Positions 1-6,656 of a stretch of DNA of 13,405 nt are shown in pieces. The notes beneath the pieces were generated by a model. It saw only the letters and a list, made by a program, of their open reading frames with translations. It searched no databases and had not been told where the DNA came from. Origin of the DNA: CAISDA01 sp050258555. GTDB lineage: Bacteria; Bacteroidota; Ignavibacteria; UBA10030; UBA8401. How positions within the stretch are numbered: the first letter of the stretch is position 1; every line of letters begins with the position of its first letter. The DNA lies in assembly GCA_050258555.1 (NCBI GenBank), contig JBLMZA010000143.1, positions 1 through 13,405 on the forward strand, in the 5' to 3' direction. Both the position numbers and the translations under genes were made by a program.

Positions 1-2619
1 CTCGCGGATCGCGCGGCCGCAGAGCTTCGCCTGCAGCAGTTCCTGCTTCAGCTTGTAGAGATCGAGCGAATTCATCGTGAAGACTTCGCTGTCGTCGATG
101 GCATCCTCGGGCCGATGGAGCACTACCTGCAATCGCCGGCGCAGGAAATGTTCCGCCGGGTTCGCAAAGAAGCGGATGAAGCCGGAAAGCTCCGCGCCAT
201 CTTCCGTGCGCTCGGGCTCGGGAAGCGGCCTTTCCACGAAGGGCCTTGCATGCTCTTCGCTTTGCACGACGGCCGCGGCGGCGCGCGCATAGCGTTTCGA
301 ATAGGAAAAATACGGCTGCTCGCGTGTGCCGCCATCCGGAAAATACACCGGGTTGAAGGGCTGGAGCTTGTGATGGATGGTGAGCGAACGCGCCGCGCCG
401 TCTCGTGTGCGGCGCGGATCGAACTCCGGGAAATTATTTTCGACGTAGTCCAGAAGCTCGCTCACGGCCACCGAAGGCGGAATCACCGCGTTGTCGCGCT
501 GATTCTGTCCGCAGTAGCTGATGTAGAGCCGGTCCTTCGCCGAAAGGATCGCCTCGAGGAACATGTAGCGGTCGTCGTTGCGTTTCGAACGGTCGCCCTT
601 CTTCGGCGTGCGGACCATTTCATCGAATCCCACTTTCTGCGTGCGCCGCGGGAATTCCCCCGAATTCATGCCCACGAGGCAGACCACACGCGCAGGAATC
701 GAGCGCATGGGCAGAAGCGAACAGAATGTGACGCCGCCTTTGAGAAAGCGCTGCGCGCGGCTTTCCTGCATGAACGCACCGTTCAGCACGTCGATCACCG
801 TCTGCACATCGACGCCGGCATCGAAGCCCGAGCGCTCTTCCAGAAGCGCGAGCTCTCCGATGGCGGGCGTGATGACGCAGGAATCCTCATATTCCATCTC
901 GAAAAAATTTGCCGCGGCTTGCTGCAGCACGCGTCCCCATTCTGCAAGCGGGCGCTTCATGCGCAGCTCGGATTCCAACGCGGCAAGCCGGTTGAAAAAT
1001 GCCAGCAGCTTTCCGAGCGTCGCCGCATCGGAGCCCTCGATATTGTCGAACGGCAGGAGCGGTCCCATCATGCGCGTGCCGCCGTTCGACGGGAAGGCAT
1101 AGCCCAGGAGCATGCGGCTCAATCCATAGCGCCAGGTGTTCACATCATCGATGGGAAGCTTGTAGCGCGAGGCCGTGTCGCTTCTGTCGAGTCCCCAGCG
1201 GATGCGCACATCGGTGATCCAGCGGCGGATCGTTTCGACCTCCGTTTTGGCAAGAGCGAATTTCGCCTGGATGTGATCGTATTCCAGAAGTTCGAGCACC
1301 GATGAGGCGGCAAAGCGCGTGCGGCTGAAATGCAGCAGCGTCATGAAGGCCTGGGCGATCGTGTATTCGCTTTTGACGGGCCGGTCTGCGATCGTGAAGG
1401 GAATGCGCCGCGCGCGCCCGCTTCCGAACACCGCTTCGATATAGGGCGCATACTCCTCGATCGCCGGCGCCATTACGAGTATGTCGCCCGGCTCGAGCGA
1501 CAGATCCGATTCGAGCATCGATGTGATGTGATCGTGGAGCACTTCCATCTCGCGAAGCCTGCTGTGGCAGTTGTGCACCATGACGGACCGGTCATCCGCG
1601 GCGATGGGCGGATGCTTGATGCCGGGATCGGAATGCACATCCCGGTACGAAAAGATGTCGTGCTGGATCGAGTGCAGAAGCGTGTCCGTGGGCGGCTCGG
1701 CAAATCCCGCCTCCGACGTCGCGATATCATTGGCAAGCAAGAGCTCGAAGAAATTCCGTCCCTGCACGCCGAGCGACGCCAGAAGCGCGTTGCCGACAAA
1801 GACGCTTTCTTCCTGCCCATCGTGCGCGAGCGTGCGCTGCTCGCGCGGCGTCGGCACATCATACCAGTAGTCGGGAGAGGGATTGAGCGAGAAATAATAC
1901 ACATCGATGTGTTTCGAGAGCGCCACCAGGACCTCGATGTAGTACTGTGGCAGATAGGAAACGCCGAAGATCGTGATGCGCTCCGGATAGGACGGCGGCA
2001 CAGTGCGCGTGCCGTGGAAATACCGCACGAGTTCGCGCTGTATGCGCGCGCGGTGGAACCGTCCGCCGTATGCGTCCTCTGCAATCGCGCGCCAGAGCAC
2101 GGCCTGCCAGAGGGCGTCGCCTTCCTCGCCGGCTTCGCTTTCCTCCCACTTCGCCACGCGCTCGGGCCGGAAGATCATGTACTGATCGAAGACATCGGCG
2201 ATGCGGACGGAAAGCTGGAAGAGCTTCAGCTCATCGAGCCCGGAGCCGTTTTCCATCTGCAGGTACGTGCGGACGATGCGGAATCGGGGATCCTCAAGCA
2301 AGCCGGGAAGCACGCGCATGATGATCCATGCGAGCGTCTCGCGCTTCCATCCCGATTCTTCCTGGTCGTAACGGGCGAGGTTGGGGATCTCCCGGTAGAT
2401 CGACTGCAGGAACGCATCCGGATATTCGAAGCGGACGTTGGCGCAGATGCCTCTGCGCCGCGCGATCTGCTGCGAGAGCCAGAGCTCCATGCCGCGGCTC
2501 TGCACGACGAAGCGCTCGGGCGTGAACACGCCGCCCGAAGGCGGACCGCCCAGCACCTCCATCATCCGGTCTGCAAGGATTTCGAGACTGTTGCCGGTGT
2601 AGAGATGGAAATGTTCCAC
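1..2619 (-). CDS. recC: RecC, exodeoxyribonuclease V gamma subunit (3' part outside window)
   Basis: RecC is the Chi-recognising, catalytically inactive helicase-like subunit of RecBCD, which processes double-strand DNA ends for recombination in the cytoplasm. The frame is open with no stop from 2619 to base 1 (873 residues). E. coli RecC is 1122 residues, so roughly the last 250 are missing off the left edge. It follows E. coli RecC closely along its length: an N-terminal YTGNSLEIL block; VQSRGMELWLSQQIA near residues 39-53 (E. coli VQSTGMAQWL); HNCHSRLREMEVLHD near 348-362 (E. coli HVCHSPQREVEVLHD); LLPMRSIPARVVCLVGMNSG near 635-654; and KGDRSKRNDDRYMFLE near 674-689. The first in-frame ATG is downstream of conserved sequence. 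I therefore chose GTG at 2619, which places the YTGNSLE block where E. coli has VYHSNRLD. A weak AGCAGG lies five bases upstream. The start is 13 bases beyond the hemL stop. recB and recD are expected further left. AddB is excluded by the close RecC match. The start choice is inference. Confidence 0.93.
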   Translation of the reverse strand, partial: MEHFHLYTGNSLEILADRMMEVLGGPPSGGVFTPERFVVQSRGMELWLSQQIARRRGICANVRFEYPDAFLQSIYREIPNLARYDQEESGWKRETLAWIIMRVLPGLLEDPRFRIVRTYLQMENGSGLDELKLFQLSVRIADVFDQYMIFRPERVAKWEESEAGEEGDALWQAVLWRAIAEDAYGGRFHRARIQRELVRYFHGTRTVPPSYPERITIFGVSYLPQYYIEVLVALSKHIDVYYFSLNPSPDYWYDVPTPREQRTLAHDGQEESVFVGNALLASLGVQGRNFFELLLANDIATSEAGFAEPPTDTLLHSIQHDIFSYRDVHSDPGIKHPPIAADDRSVMVHNCHSRLREMEVLHDHITSMLESDLSLEPGDILVMAPAIEEYAPYIEAVFGSGRARRIPFTIADRPVKSEYTIAQAFMTLLHFSRTRFAASSVLELLEYDHIQAKFALAKTEVETIRRWITDVRIRWGLDRSDTASRYKLPIDDVNTWRYGLSRMLLGYAFPSNGGTRMMGPLLPFDNIEGSDAATLGKLLAFFNRLAALESELRMKRPLAEWGRVLQQAAANFFEMEYEDSCVITPAIGELALLEERSGFDAGVDVQTVIDVLNGAFMQESRAQRFLKGGVTFCSLLPMRSIPARVVCLVGMNSGEFPRRTQKVGFDEMVRTPKKGDRSKRNDDRYMFLEAILSAKDRLYISYCGQNQRDNAVIPPSVAVSELLDYVENNFPEFDPRRTRDGAARSLTIHHKLQPFNPVYFPDGGTREQPYFSYSKRYARAAAAVVQSEEHARPFVERPLPEPERTEDGAELSGFIRFFANPAEHFLRRRLQVVLHRPEDAIDDSEVFTMNSLDLYKLKQELLQAKLCGRAIRE

Positions 2620-2632
2620 GAATGCCTGCTGG

Positions 2633-3928
2633 TCAGAGAGTGAACACGGCGCGAAGCGATTCTTCGGCCGCGGCCAGCGTGTGCTCGATCTCTCCGCGCG
2701 TATGCGCAGCCGAAATGAACGCCGCCTCGAACTGCGACGGCGCCAGATACACGCCTTTCTCGAGCATCAGATTGAAATACCGGCCGAAGCGCGCCGTGTC
2801 CGATTTCTTTGCGGATTGAAAATCAGTGACGGAATCGGCCGAGAAAAAGAGCGTGAACATCGAACCCACGCGGTTCTGCGTCAAGGGCAGACGGTAGCGC
2901 GTAATGATCGACTTCATGCCCTCGGCCAGCTGCGAGGCCCGCTCTTCAAGATTGATGTAGATATCGGGCATCGAATCGAGTATGCGCAGCGCCGCAAGCC
3001 CCGCGGCCATGGCCAGCGGATTTCCCGAGAGCGTGCCGGCCTGATAGACGGGACCCGAGGGCGCGACGAGCTTCATGATCTCCCTCTTTCCGCCGTAGGC
3101 GCCGACGGGGAGTCCGCCGCCGATGATCTTGCCGAGCGTCGTCAAGTCGGGATCGATCTTGTAAAGCTGCTGCGCGCCGCCGGGAGCAAGGCGGAATCCG
3201 GTCATCACTTCATCGACGATGAAGACGATGCCGCGCTCGCGGCAGAGTGTTTGCAGTCCCTGCAGGAACCCTTCTTTCGGCACGACACAGCCCATATTGC
3301 CCACGACCGGCTCGACGATCACCGCCGCGACGGCATCCTTGTGCGCCTCGACCAGATGCTGCACCGATTCCAGGTCATTGAAGCGCGCGGTGAGCGTATC
3401 GGCCGCGATCGATTCGGTGACGCCCGGAGAGTCCGGGATGCCGAATGTCATGGCGCCCGATCCGGCCGCGATCAGGAACGAATCGGCATGCCCGTGGTAG
3501 CAGCCTTCGAACTTGATGATCTTCTGCCGCTTCGTGTAGGCGCGCGCCAGTCGCACGGCGCTCATCGTGGCTTCCGTGCCGGAATTGACCATGCGCACCA
3601 TTTCGATCGACGGCACCATTTTCGTGATGAGCTCGGCCATCTCGATCTCGCGCTCGGTTGCGGCCCCGAAACTCGTGCCGTCGGCCAGGGCCTTCATGAT
3701 CGCCTCGTTCACCGCCGGATGCGCGTGGCCCAAAATCATCGGCCCCCAGGAGCCGACATAATCGATGTAGTCGTTGCCGTCGGCGTCCCAGATCTTCGAG
3801 CCCTGGGCGCGCGTGATGAACAAGGGATTGCGCCCGACGCTTTTGAAGGCGCGGACGGGCGAGTTGACGCCGCCGGGAATGCGCTCGATGGCGCGCTGAA
3901 AGAGTTCGTCTGAGTGTGTTGTGTTCAT
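2633..3928 (-). CDS. hemL: Glutamate-1-semialdehyde 2,1-aminomutase
   Basis: This PLP enzyme converts glutamate-1-semialdehyde to 5-aminolevulinate, the last step of the C5 route to heme, in the cytoplasm. The protein is 431 residues, usual for the family. Visible marks are IPGGVNSPVRAF at residues 17-28, the NSGTEA cofactor-phosphate motif at 115-120, CYHGHAD at 143-149, VDEVMTGFR at 238-246 (Asp239 contacts the pyridine nitrogen) and the Schiff-base lysine K267 in TTLGKIIGGGLP. The ATG at 3928 begins MNTTHSDELFQRAIERIPGG, where family members start. The same frame stays open upstream to 4198, but that extension runs through repeats and into hemB, so I reject it. No Shine-Dalgarno sequence is visible before 3928; the upstream bases are AATTGAATTGCGC. 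It lies between hemB and recC in one direction. The identification is firm; the translation mechanism is unclear. Confidence 0.97.
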   Translation of the reverse strand: MNTTHSDELFQRAIERIPGGVNSPVRAFKSVGRNPLFITRAQGSKIWDADGNDYIDYVGSWGPMILGHAHPAVNEAIMKALADGTSFGAATEREIEMAELITKMVPSIEMVRMVNSGTEATMSAVRLARAYTKRQKIIKFEGCYHGHADSFLIAAGSGAMTFGIPDSPGVTESIAADTLTARFNDLESVQHLVEAHKDAVAAVIVEPVVGNMGCVVPKEGFLQGLQTLCRERGIVFIVDEVMTGFRLAPGGAQQLYKIDPDLTTLGKIIGGGLPVGAYGGKREIMKLVAPSGPVYQAGTLSGNPLAMAAGLAALRILDSMPDIYINLEERASQLAEGMKSIITRYRLPLTQNRVGSMFTLFFSADSVTDFQSAKKSDTARFGRYFNLMLEKGVYLAPSQFEAAFISAAHTRGEIEHTLAAAEESLRAVFTL

Positions 3929-3938
3929 GCGCAATTCA

Positions 3939-3993
3939 ATTCGTTGTTCATGTGGGGCGAAGCGTTCGATTCGTTGTTCATGTGGGGCGAAGC
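3939..3993. repeat. Tandem pair of 25-bp direct repeats, period 30
   Basis: Bases 3939-3963 and 3969-3993 are identical (ATTCGTTGTTCATGTGGGGC followed by GAAGC). They are separated by five bases (GTTCG). Each copy ends in GGGGCGAAGC, which is the reverse complement of GCTTCGCCCC at 4061-4070. The pair lies directly upstream of the hemL start. The 30-base period keeps frame, so a falsely extended hemL would read a doubled FAPHEQRIE. It looks like non-coding repeat DNA; whether it recurs elsewhere in the genome is unknown. Confidence 0.9.
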
Positions 3994-4079
3994 CGGAAAT
4001 GATCCACGCGCCAGCGTGGATGTTGGGTAAATGATCCACGCGCCAGCGTGGATGTGGGTTGCTTCGCCCCCTTTTTTTT
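3984..4079 (-). promoter_or_regulatory. Nested inverted-repeat structure in the hemB-hemL spacer (putative leader RNA fold)
   Basis: GCTTCGCCCC at 4061-4070 is the exact reverse complement of GGGGCGAAGC at 3984-3993 and again at 3954-3963. In the minus-strand transcript the outer arms can close around the two 8-bp hairpins, giving a branched structure immediately before hemL. Because two equivalent partner arms exist, two alternative outer pairings are possible. A run of eight A residues (4072-4079, minus strand) precedes it and overlaps the hemB stop. The base pairing is seen directly. Any role in hemL expression, RNA stability or transposition is inference. Confidence 0.5.
3997..4055. repeat. 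Tandem pair of 27-bp repeats, each a perfect hairpin
   Basis: Bases 3997-4023 and 4029-4055 are identical, with a period of 32. Each copy contains ATCCACGC, a four-base loop and GCGTGGAT: stems 4002-4009 with 4014-4021, and 4034-4041 with 4046-4053. Both stems are perfect 8-bp GC-rich palindromes, so stable twin hairpins can form in DNA or RNA. The 32-base period does not keep frame, which argues against coding. The design resembles REP-type palindromic units or the core of a small non-autonomous element, but no family could be assigned. Confidence 0.9.
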
Positions 4080-5076
4080 ATCGGTTCTTCTGAAGGAAGC
4101 GCGCGGCGTCCTTCGCAAAGTATGTGAGGATGATGTCTGCTCCGGCGCGCTTCATGCTCACGAGCGTCTCCATCATCACGCGCTCTTCGTCGATCCATCC
4201 GAGCCGCGCCCCGGCCTTGATCATCGAATACTCGCCGCTCACGTTGTAGGCCGCCGTCGGCATCGCGAAGCGGTCCTTCACGCGCCGGATGACGTCGAGA
4301 TACGATAGTGCGGGCTTGACCATCACGATATCGGCGCCTTCGAGAATGTCCTGCTCCACTTCGCGCAGCGCTTCATCGGAATTCGCGGGATCCATCTGGT
4401 GCGAGCGGCGGTCGCCGAATGCCGGCGTGCTCTCGGCCGCCTCGCGGAACGGGCCGTAGAAACCCGAAGCGTACTTGGCCGCATACGACATCACGGGAAT
4501 GTTGTGGAACTTGTGGTCGTCGAGAATCTGGCGGATCGCTCCGATGCGTCCGTCGAACATGTCGGAAGGTGCGATCATATCGGCGCCGGCTTCGGCATGC
4601 GAAAGCGCCTCTTTGGCCAAGAGCACGATCGATTCGTCGTTCACGATCTCGTCTCCGCGCACGATGCCGCAATGACCGTGCGACGTGTATTCGCAGAGGC
4701 AGACATCGGTCACCACGACGAGCTTCGGCACTTCCTTCTTGATGGCGCGAATGGCCTGCTGTACGATGCCGTTTTCGGCATAGGCGCCGCTGCCGACTTC
4801 ATCCTTGTGCTCGGGAATGCCGAAGAGGATCACGCCGGGAATGCCGAGCGCGTAGACGTCGGCGCATTCGCGCACCAGCTCATCGACCGAGAGCTGGAAG
4901 ACGCCCGGCATCGAGCCGATCTCATGCCGGTAGTTCGTTCCCGGCACGACGAACATCGGATAAATGAAATCGGTCACCGCAAGTTCGGTCTCGCGGACCA
5001 TCGAGCGGAAGGCATCGGTCATGCGCAATCGGCGCAGACGCTTGAAGGGTTCGACATGGGGAGTGTATGTTGTCAT
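4078..5076 (-). CDS. hemB: Delta-aminolevulinic acid dehydratase (porphobilinogen synthase)
   Basis: HemB condenses two 5-aminolevulinate molecules into porphobilinogen, using the product of the neighbouring hemL. The protein is 332 residues, a standard length. Two active-site lysines are present: K201 in MSYAAKYASGFYGPFR and K254 in VMVKPALSYLD. The segment DVCLCEYTSHGHCG (124-137) supplies C126, C128 and C136, the cysteine triad of the zinc-dependent class. The N-terminal RLRRLR with early arginines is typical of forms with an allosteric arm. The ATG at 5076 is preceded by AAAGGA at 5087-5092, with a spacer of about ten bases. The stop TAA lies in the A-run that opens the repeat cassette before hemL. 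The 88-base gap from hemY shows no terminator, so co-transcription with hemY is likely. Identification is firm. Confidence 0.98.
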   Translation of the reverse strand: MTTYTPHVEPFKRLRRLRMTDAFRSMVRETELAVTDFIYPMFVVPGTNYRHEIGSMPGVFQLSVDELVRECADVYALGIPGVILFGIPEHKDEVGSGAYAENGIVQQAIRAIKKEVPKLVVVTDVCLCEYTSHGHCGIVRGDEIVNDESIVLLAKEALSHAEAGADMIAPSDMFDGRIGAIRQILDDHKFHNIPVMSYAAKYASGFYGPFREAAESTPAFGDRRSHQMDPANSDEALREVEQDILEGADIVMVKPALSYLDVIRRVKDRFAMPTAAYNVSGEYSMIKAGARLGWIDEERVMMETLVSMKRAGADIILTYFAKDAARFLQKNR

Positions 5077-5164
5077 GAGAATAACATCCTTTCAGGGTAC
5101 AGATTCACGAAATTTTCATTTGAGATGGAAGAAGAATTTTTTCCCCGGGTGCTGCGCGCGCGTC

Positions 5165-6574
5165 TCAGGCCGGAACACGCGCGGAAACCGTGTTCACATA
5201 TTCGATGATCCGCTCGGCATTCCTGCCCGAATTGATCACGCAGTCGCCCACGGAGATGCCTCCTCTGAAGTTGCCCGTCAAAAAAAGTCCCGCATGTTTT
5301 TTCTCGAACCGGTCCACCTGTTCCATGCGGTGGAGGTGGCCGAGATTGTATTGGGGAATGGCGCGCGCCCAGCGCGAAATGAACGTGTAGACGGCGCGGC
5401 CTCTCAGTCCGATGAGCGAGGAGAGTTCGTCATGCACGATCGAGAGCAGTTCGGCGTCGCTTCGTTCGGTCATGGCCGGCTGGCGGGATCCGCCGAGGAA
5501 TGTCGTAAGCGCCGCATAGCCTTCGGGCGCGCGGCCGGGAAAGAGGCTCGACGACCAGATCGTGCCCAGGATCTGCCGCTCTTCGCGTGCCGGCACCAGG
5601 AAGCCGAATCCGTCGAGCACGCGCGACACATCCTGCGTCTTCACGCCGAGGAAGACTTCGACCACGGGAGGATAATAAATCTTGTTGAGCGCATCGGCAA
5701 GCGCGGCATCCATCGGCGAGACGAGTTCCGAAACGGCATAGGAGGGAATCGCCGTCACGACGCAGTCGGCCATGAGCGCGAAATTTCCGCCGTCTTTTGT
5801 TCCGTAGAGCTCGTAGGCCACCGAGCCGTTGTGTTCGCTCCGGTTGACGGTGCGGATCGAAACGCCGGGAACGAAACGCTCGCCAAGCGCCCGCGCCAGC
5901 GCTTCGGGCAGCACCTGCATGCCCGAGGCAAACGAGAACATCCGCGCGCGGTCCTTCGCCTTCTCGGCGCGCTTTTTGCGCTCGCGCGCGCCCTTGATCA
6001 TGCCTTTGATGAGCCCGCCGTATTTTTCCTCGAGCGCATAGAGCTTCGGAAACGCGGCGCGCACGCTCAGGTGCTCGGGACTTCCGGCGTACACGCCGGC
6101 CACAAACGGATTGATCGCATAATCGAGAAACTCGCGGCCCAGGCGGCGCTCGACAAATTCGGCGATCGTCTCCTCTTCCTCCGCTCTGCCGACAAACGGC
6201 TCCTTCAGGAGACGGAACTTTCCGGCGCCGGTCCACAGACGCGAACGGAAAAATGCGCCGGCCGATGTGGGCAGCGCATGCAGCTCGCCCTTGCGGACGA
6301 TGTAGCGGTTATTGCCGATCTCGCTTGGGTAGGAAACTTCGGAGCGCAGTCCGAGGTCGTCGAAGAGCGTCTGGAAGAGCGGCGTCGTTTCCAGCGCGCT
6401 GTTGGGGCCTGTCTCGACGAGCCAGCCGTCCTCGCGCACGGTACGCATCGTGCCGCCGGCGTGCCTTTCCCTCTCCAGCACGGTCACATCGACGCCTGCC
6501 TTCTTCAGCCACCATGCGGTCGCAAGACCGGTGATGCCGCCTCCGATGATTACTACTTTAGGTGTTCGTTCCAT
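5165..6574 (-). CDS. hemY: HemY-type protoporphyrinogen/coproporphyrinogen oxidase
   Basis: This FAD enzyme removes six electrons from a porphyrinogen using oxygen late in heme synthesis, at the cytoplasmic membrane face. The protein is 469 residues, typical of the family. The N-terminus has the dinucleotide-binding motif VVIIGGGITGLATA (7-20) with the ribose-binding acidic residue E34 in VLERERHAGG. The family segment NPFVAGVYAGSPEHLS is at 155-170. The C-terminal FAD-closing block GNFRGGISVGDCV is at 434-446. Amine-oxidase relatives lack this NPF...AGVYAG signature. It heads the unit hemY-hemB-hemL-recC. I see no convincing Shine-Dalgarno; GGGAAAG sits somewhat far from the ATG. The substrate is ambiguous: classical HemY acts on protoporphyrinogen, while the related CgoX of Gram-positive bacteria acts on coproporphyrinogen. 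A diderm host favours HemY, but the sequence alone does not prove it. Confidence 0.93.
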   Translation of the reverse strand: MERTPKVVIIGGGITGLATAWWLKKAGVDVTVLERERHAGGTMRTVREDGWLVETGPNSALETTPLFQTLFDDLGLRSEVSYPSEIGNNRYIVRKGELHALPTSAGAFFRSRLWTGAGKFRLLKEPFVGRAEEEETIAEFVERRLGREFLDYAINPFVAGVYAGSPEHLSVRAAFPKLYALEEKYGGLIKGMIKGARERKKRAEKAKDRARMFSFASGMQVLPEALARALGERFVPGVSIRTVNRSEHNGSVAYELYGTKDGGNFALMADCVVTAIPSYAVSELVSPMDAALADALNKIYYPPVVEVFLGVKTQDVSRVLDGFGFLVPAREERQILGTIWSSSLFPGRAPEGYAALTTFLGGSRQPAMTERSDAELLSIVHDELSSLIGLRGRAVYTFISRWARAIPQYNLGHLHRMEQVDRFEKKHAGLFLTGNFRGGISVGDCVINSGRNAERIIEYVNTVSARVPA

Positions 6575-6621
6575 GGTATCCGGTCTTTCCCTTATACCAT
6601 GTAATGTATTCTAAATCCGCG
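6575..6621 (-). promoter_or_regulatory. Short spacer that should hold the heme-unit promoter
   Basis: Only 47 bases separate the chemoreceptor terminator from the hemY start. On the minus strand TAGAAT (6608-6613) and TATAAG (6591-6596) could serve as -10 elements. Neither has a recognisable -35 element about 17 bases upstream. Either the promoter is non-canonical or hemY depends partly on read-through. Weak support. Confidence 0.25.
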
Positions 6622-6656
6622 AAAAAATCGAGGACTTTTTTCTCAGCCCTCGATTT
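6622..6656 (-). terminator. Intrinsic terminator overlapping the chemoreceptor stop codon
   Basis: On the minus strand AAATCGAGG (6648-6656) pairs perfectly with CCTCGATTT (6625-6633) across a loop of about 14 bases, and the stem runs into a T tract (6622-6627). The left arm of the stem is the last coding sequence of the receptor, and the stop codon (6643-6645) lies in the loop. It separates the porin/binding-protein/receptor unit from the heme unit. Confidence 0.75.

Noticed and set aside
115..2643. Two long plus-strand open frames (396 and 437 residues)
   Set aside because: They are codon-aligned antisense images of recC. Their proteins are Arg/His/Ala-rich with no domain pattern, while the minus strand gives a full RecC match.
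2681..3913. 410-residue plus-strand open frame
   Set aside because: It lies opposite hemL and shows the low-complexity Arg/Asp/His composition of a GC-rich shadow frame.
3939..4055. CRISPR array
   Set aside because: There are only two copies of each repeat, spacers are 5 bases, and no cas genes are present.
3984..4080. Plus-strand intrinsic terminator (GGGGCGAAGC...GCTTCGCCCC followed by eight T)
   Set aside because: The shape fits a plus-strand terminator, but the loop would be about 67 bases and no plus-strand gene needs one. The T run is the complement of the hemB end.
3929..4198. N-terminal extension of hemL by 90 residues
   Set aside because: It would overlap the 3' end of hemB and translate the repeat cassette. 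Family members begin at the ATG at 3928.
4964..6604. 546-residue plus-strand open frame
   Set aside because: It is antisense to hemY and shows no recognisable motif. The minus strand has clear FAD and HemY signatures.
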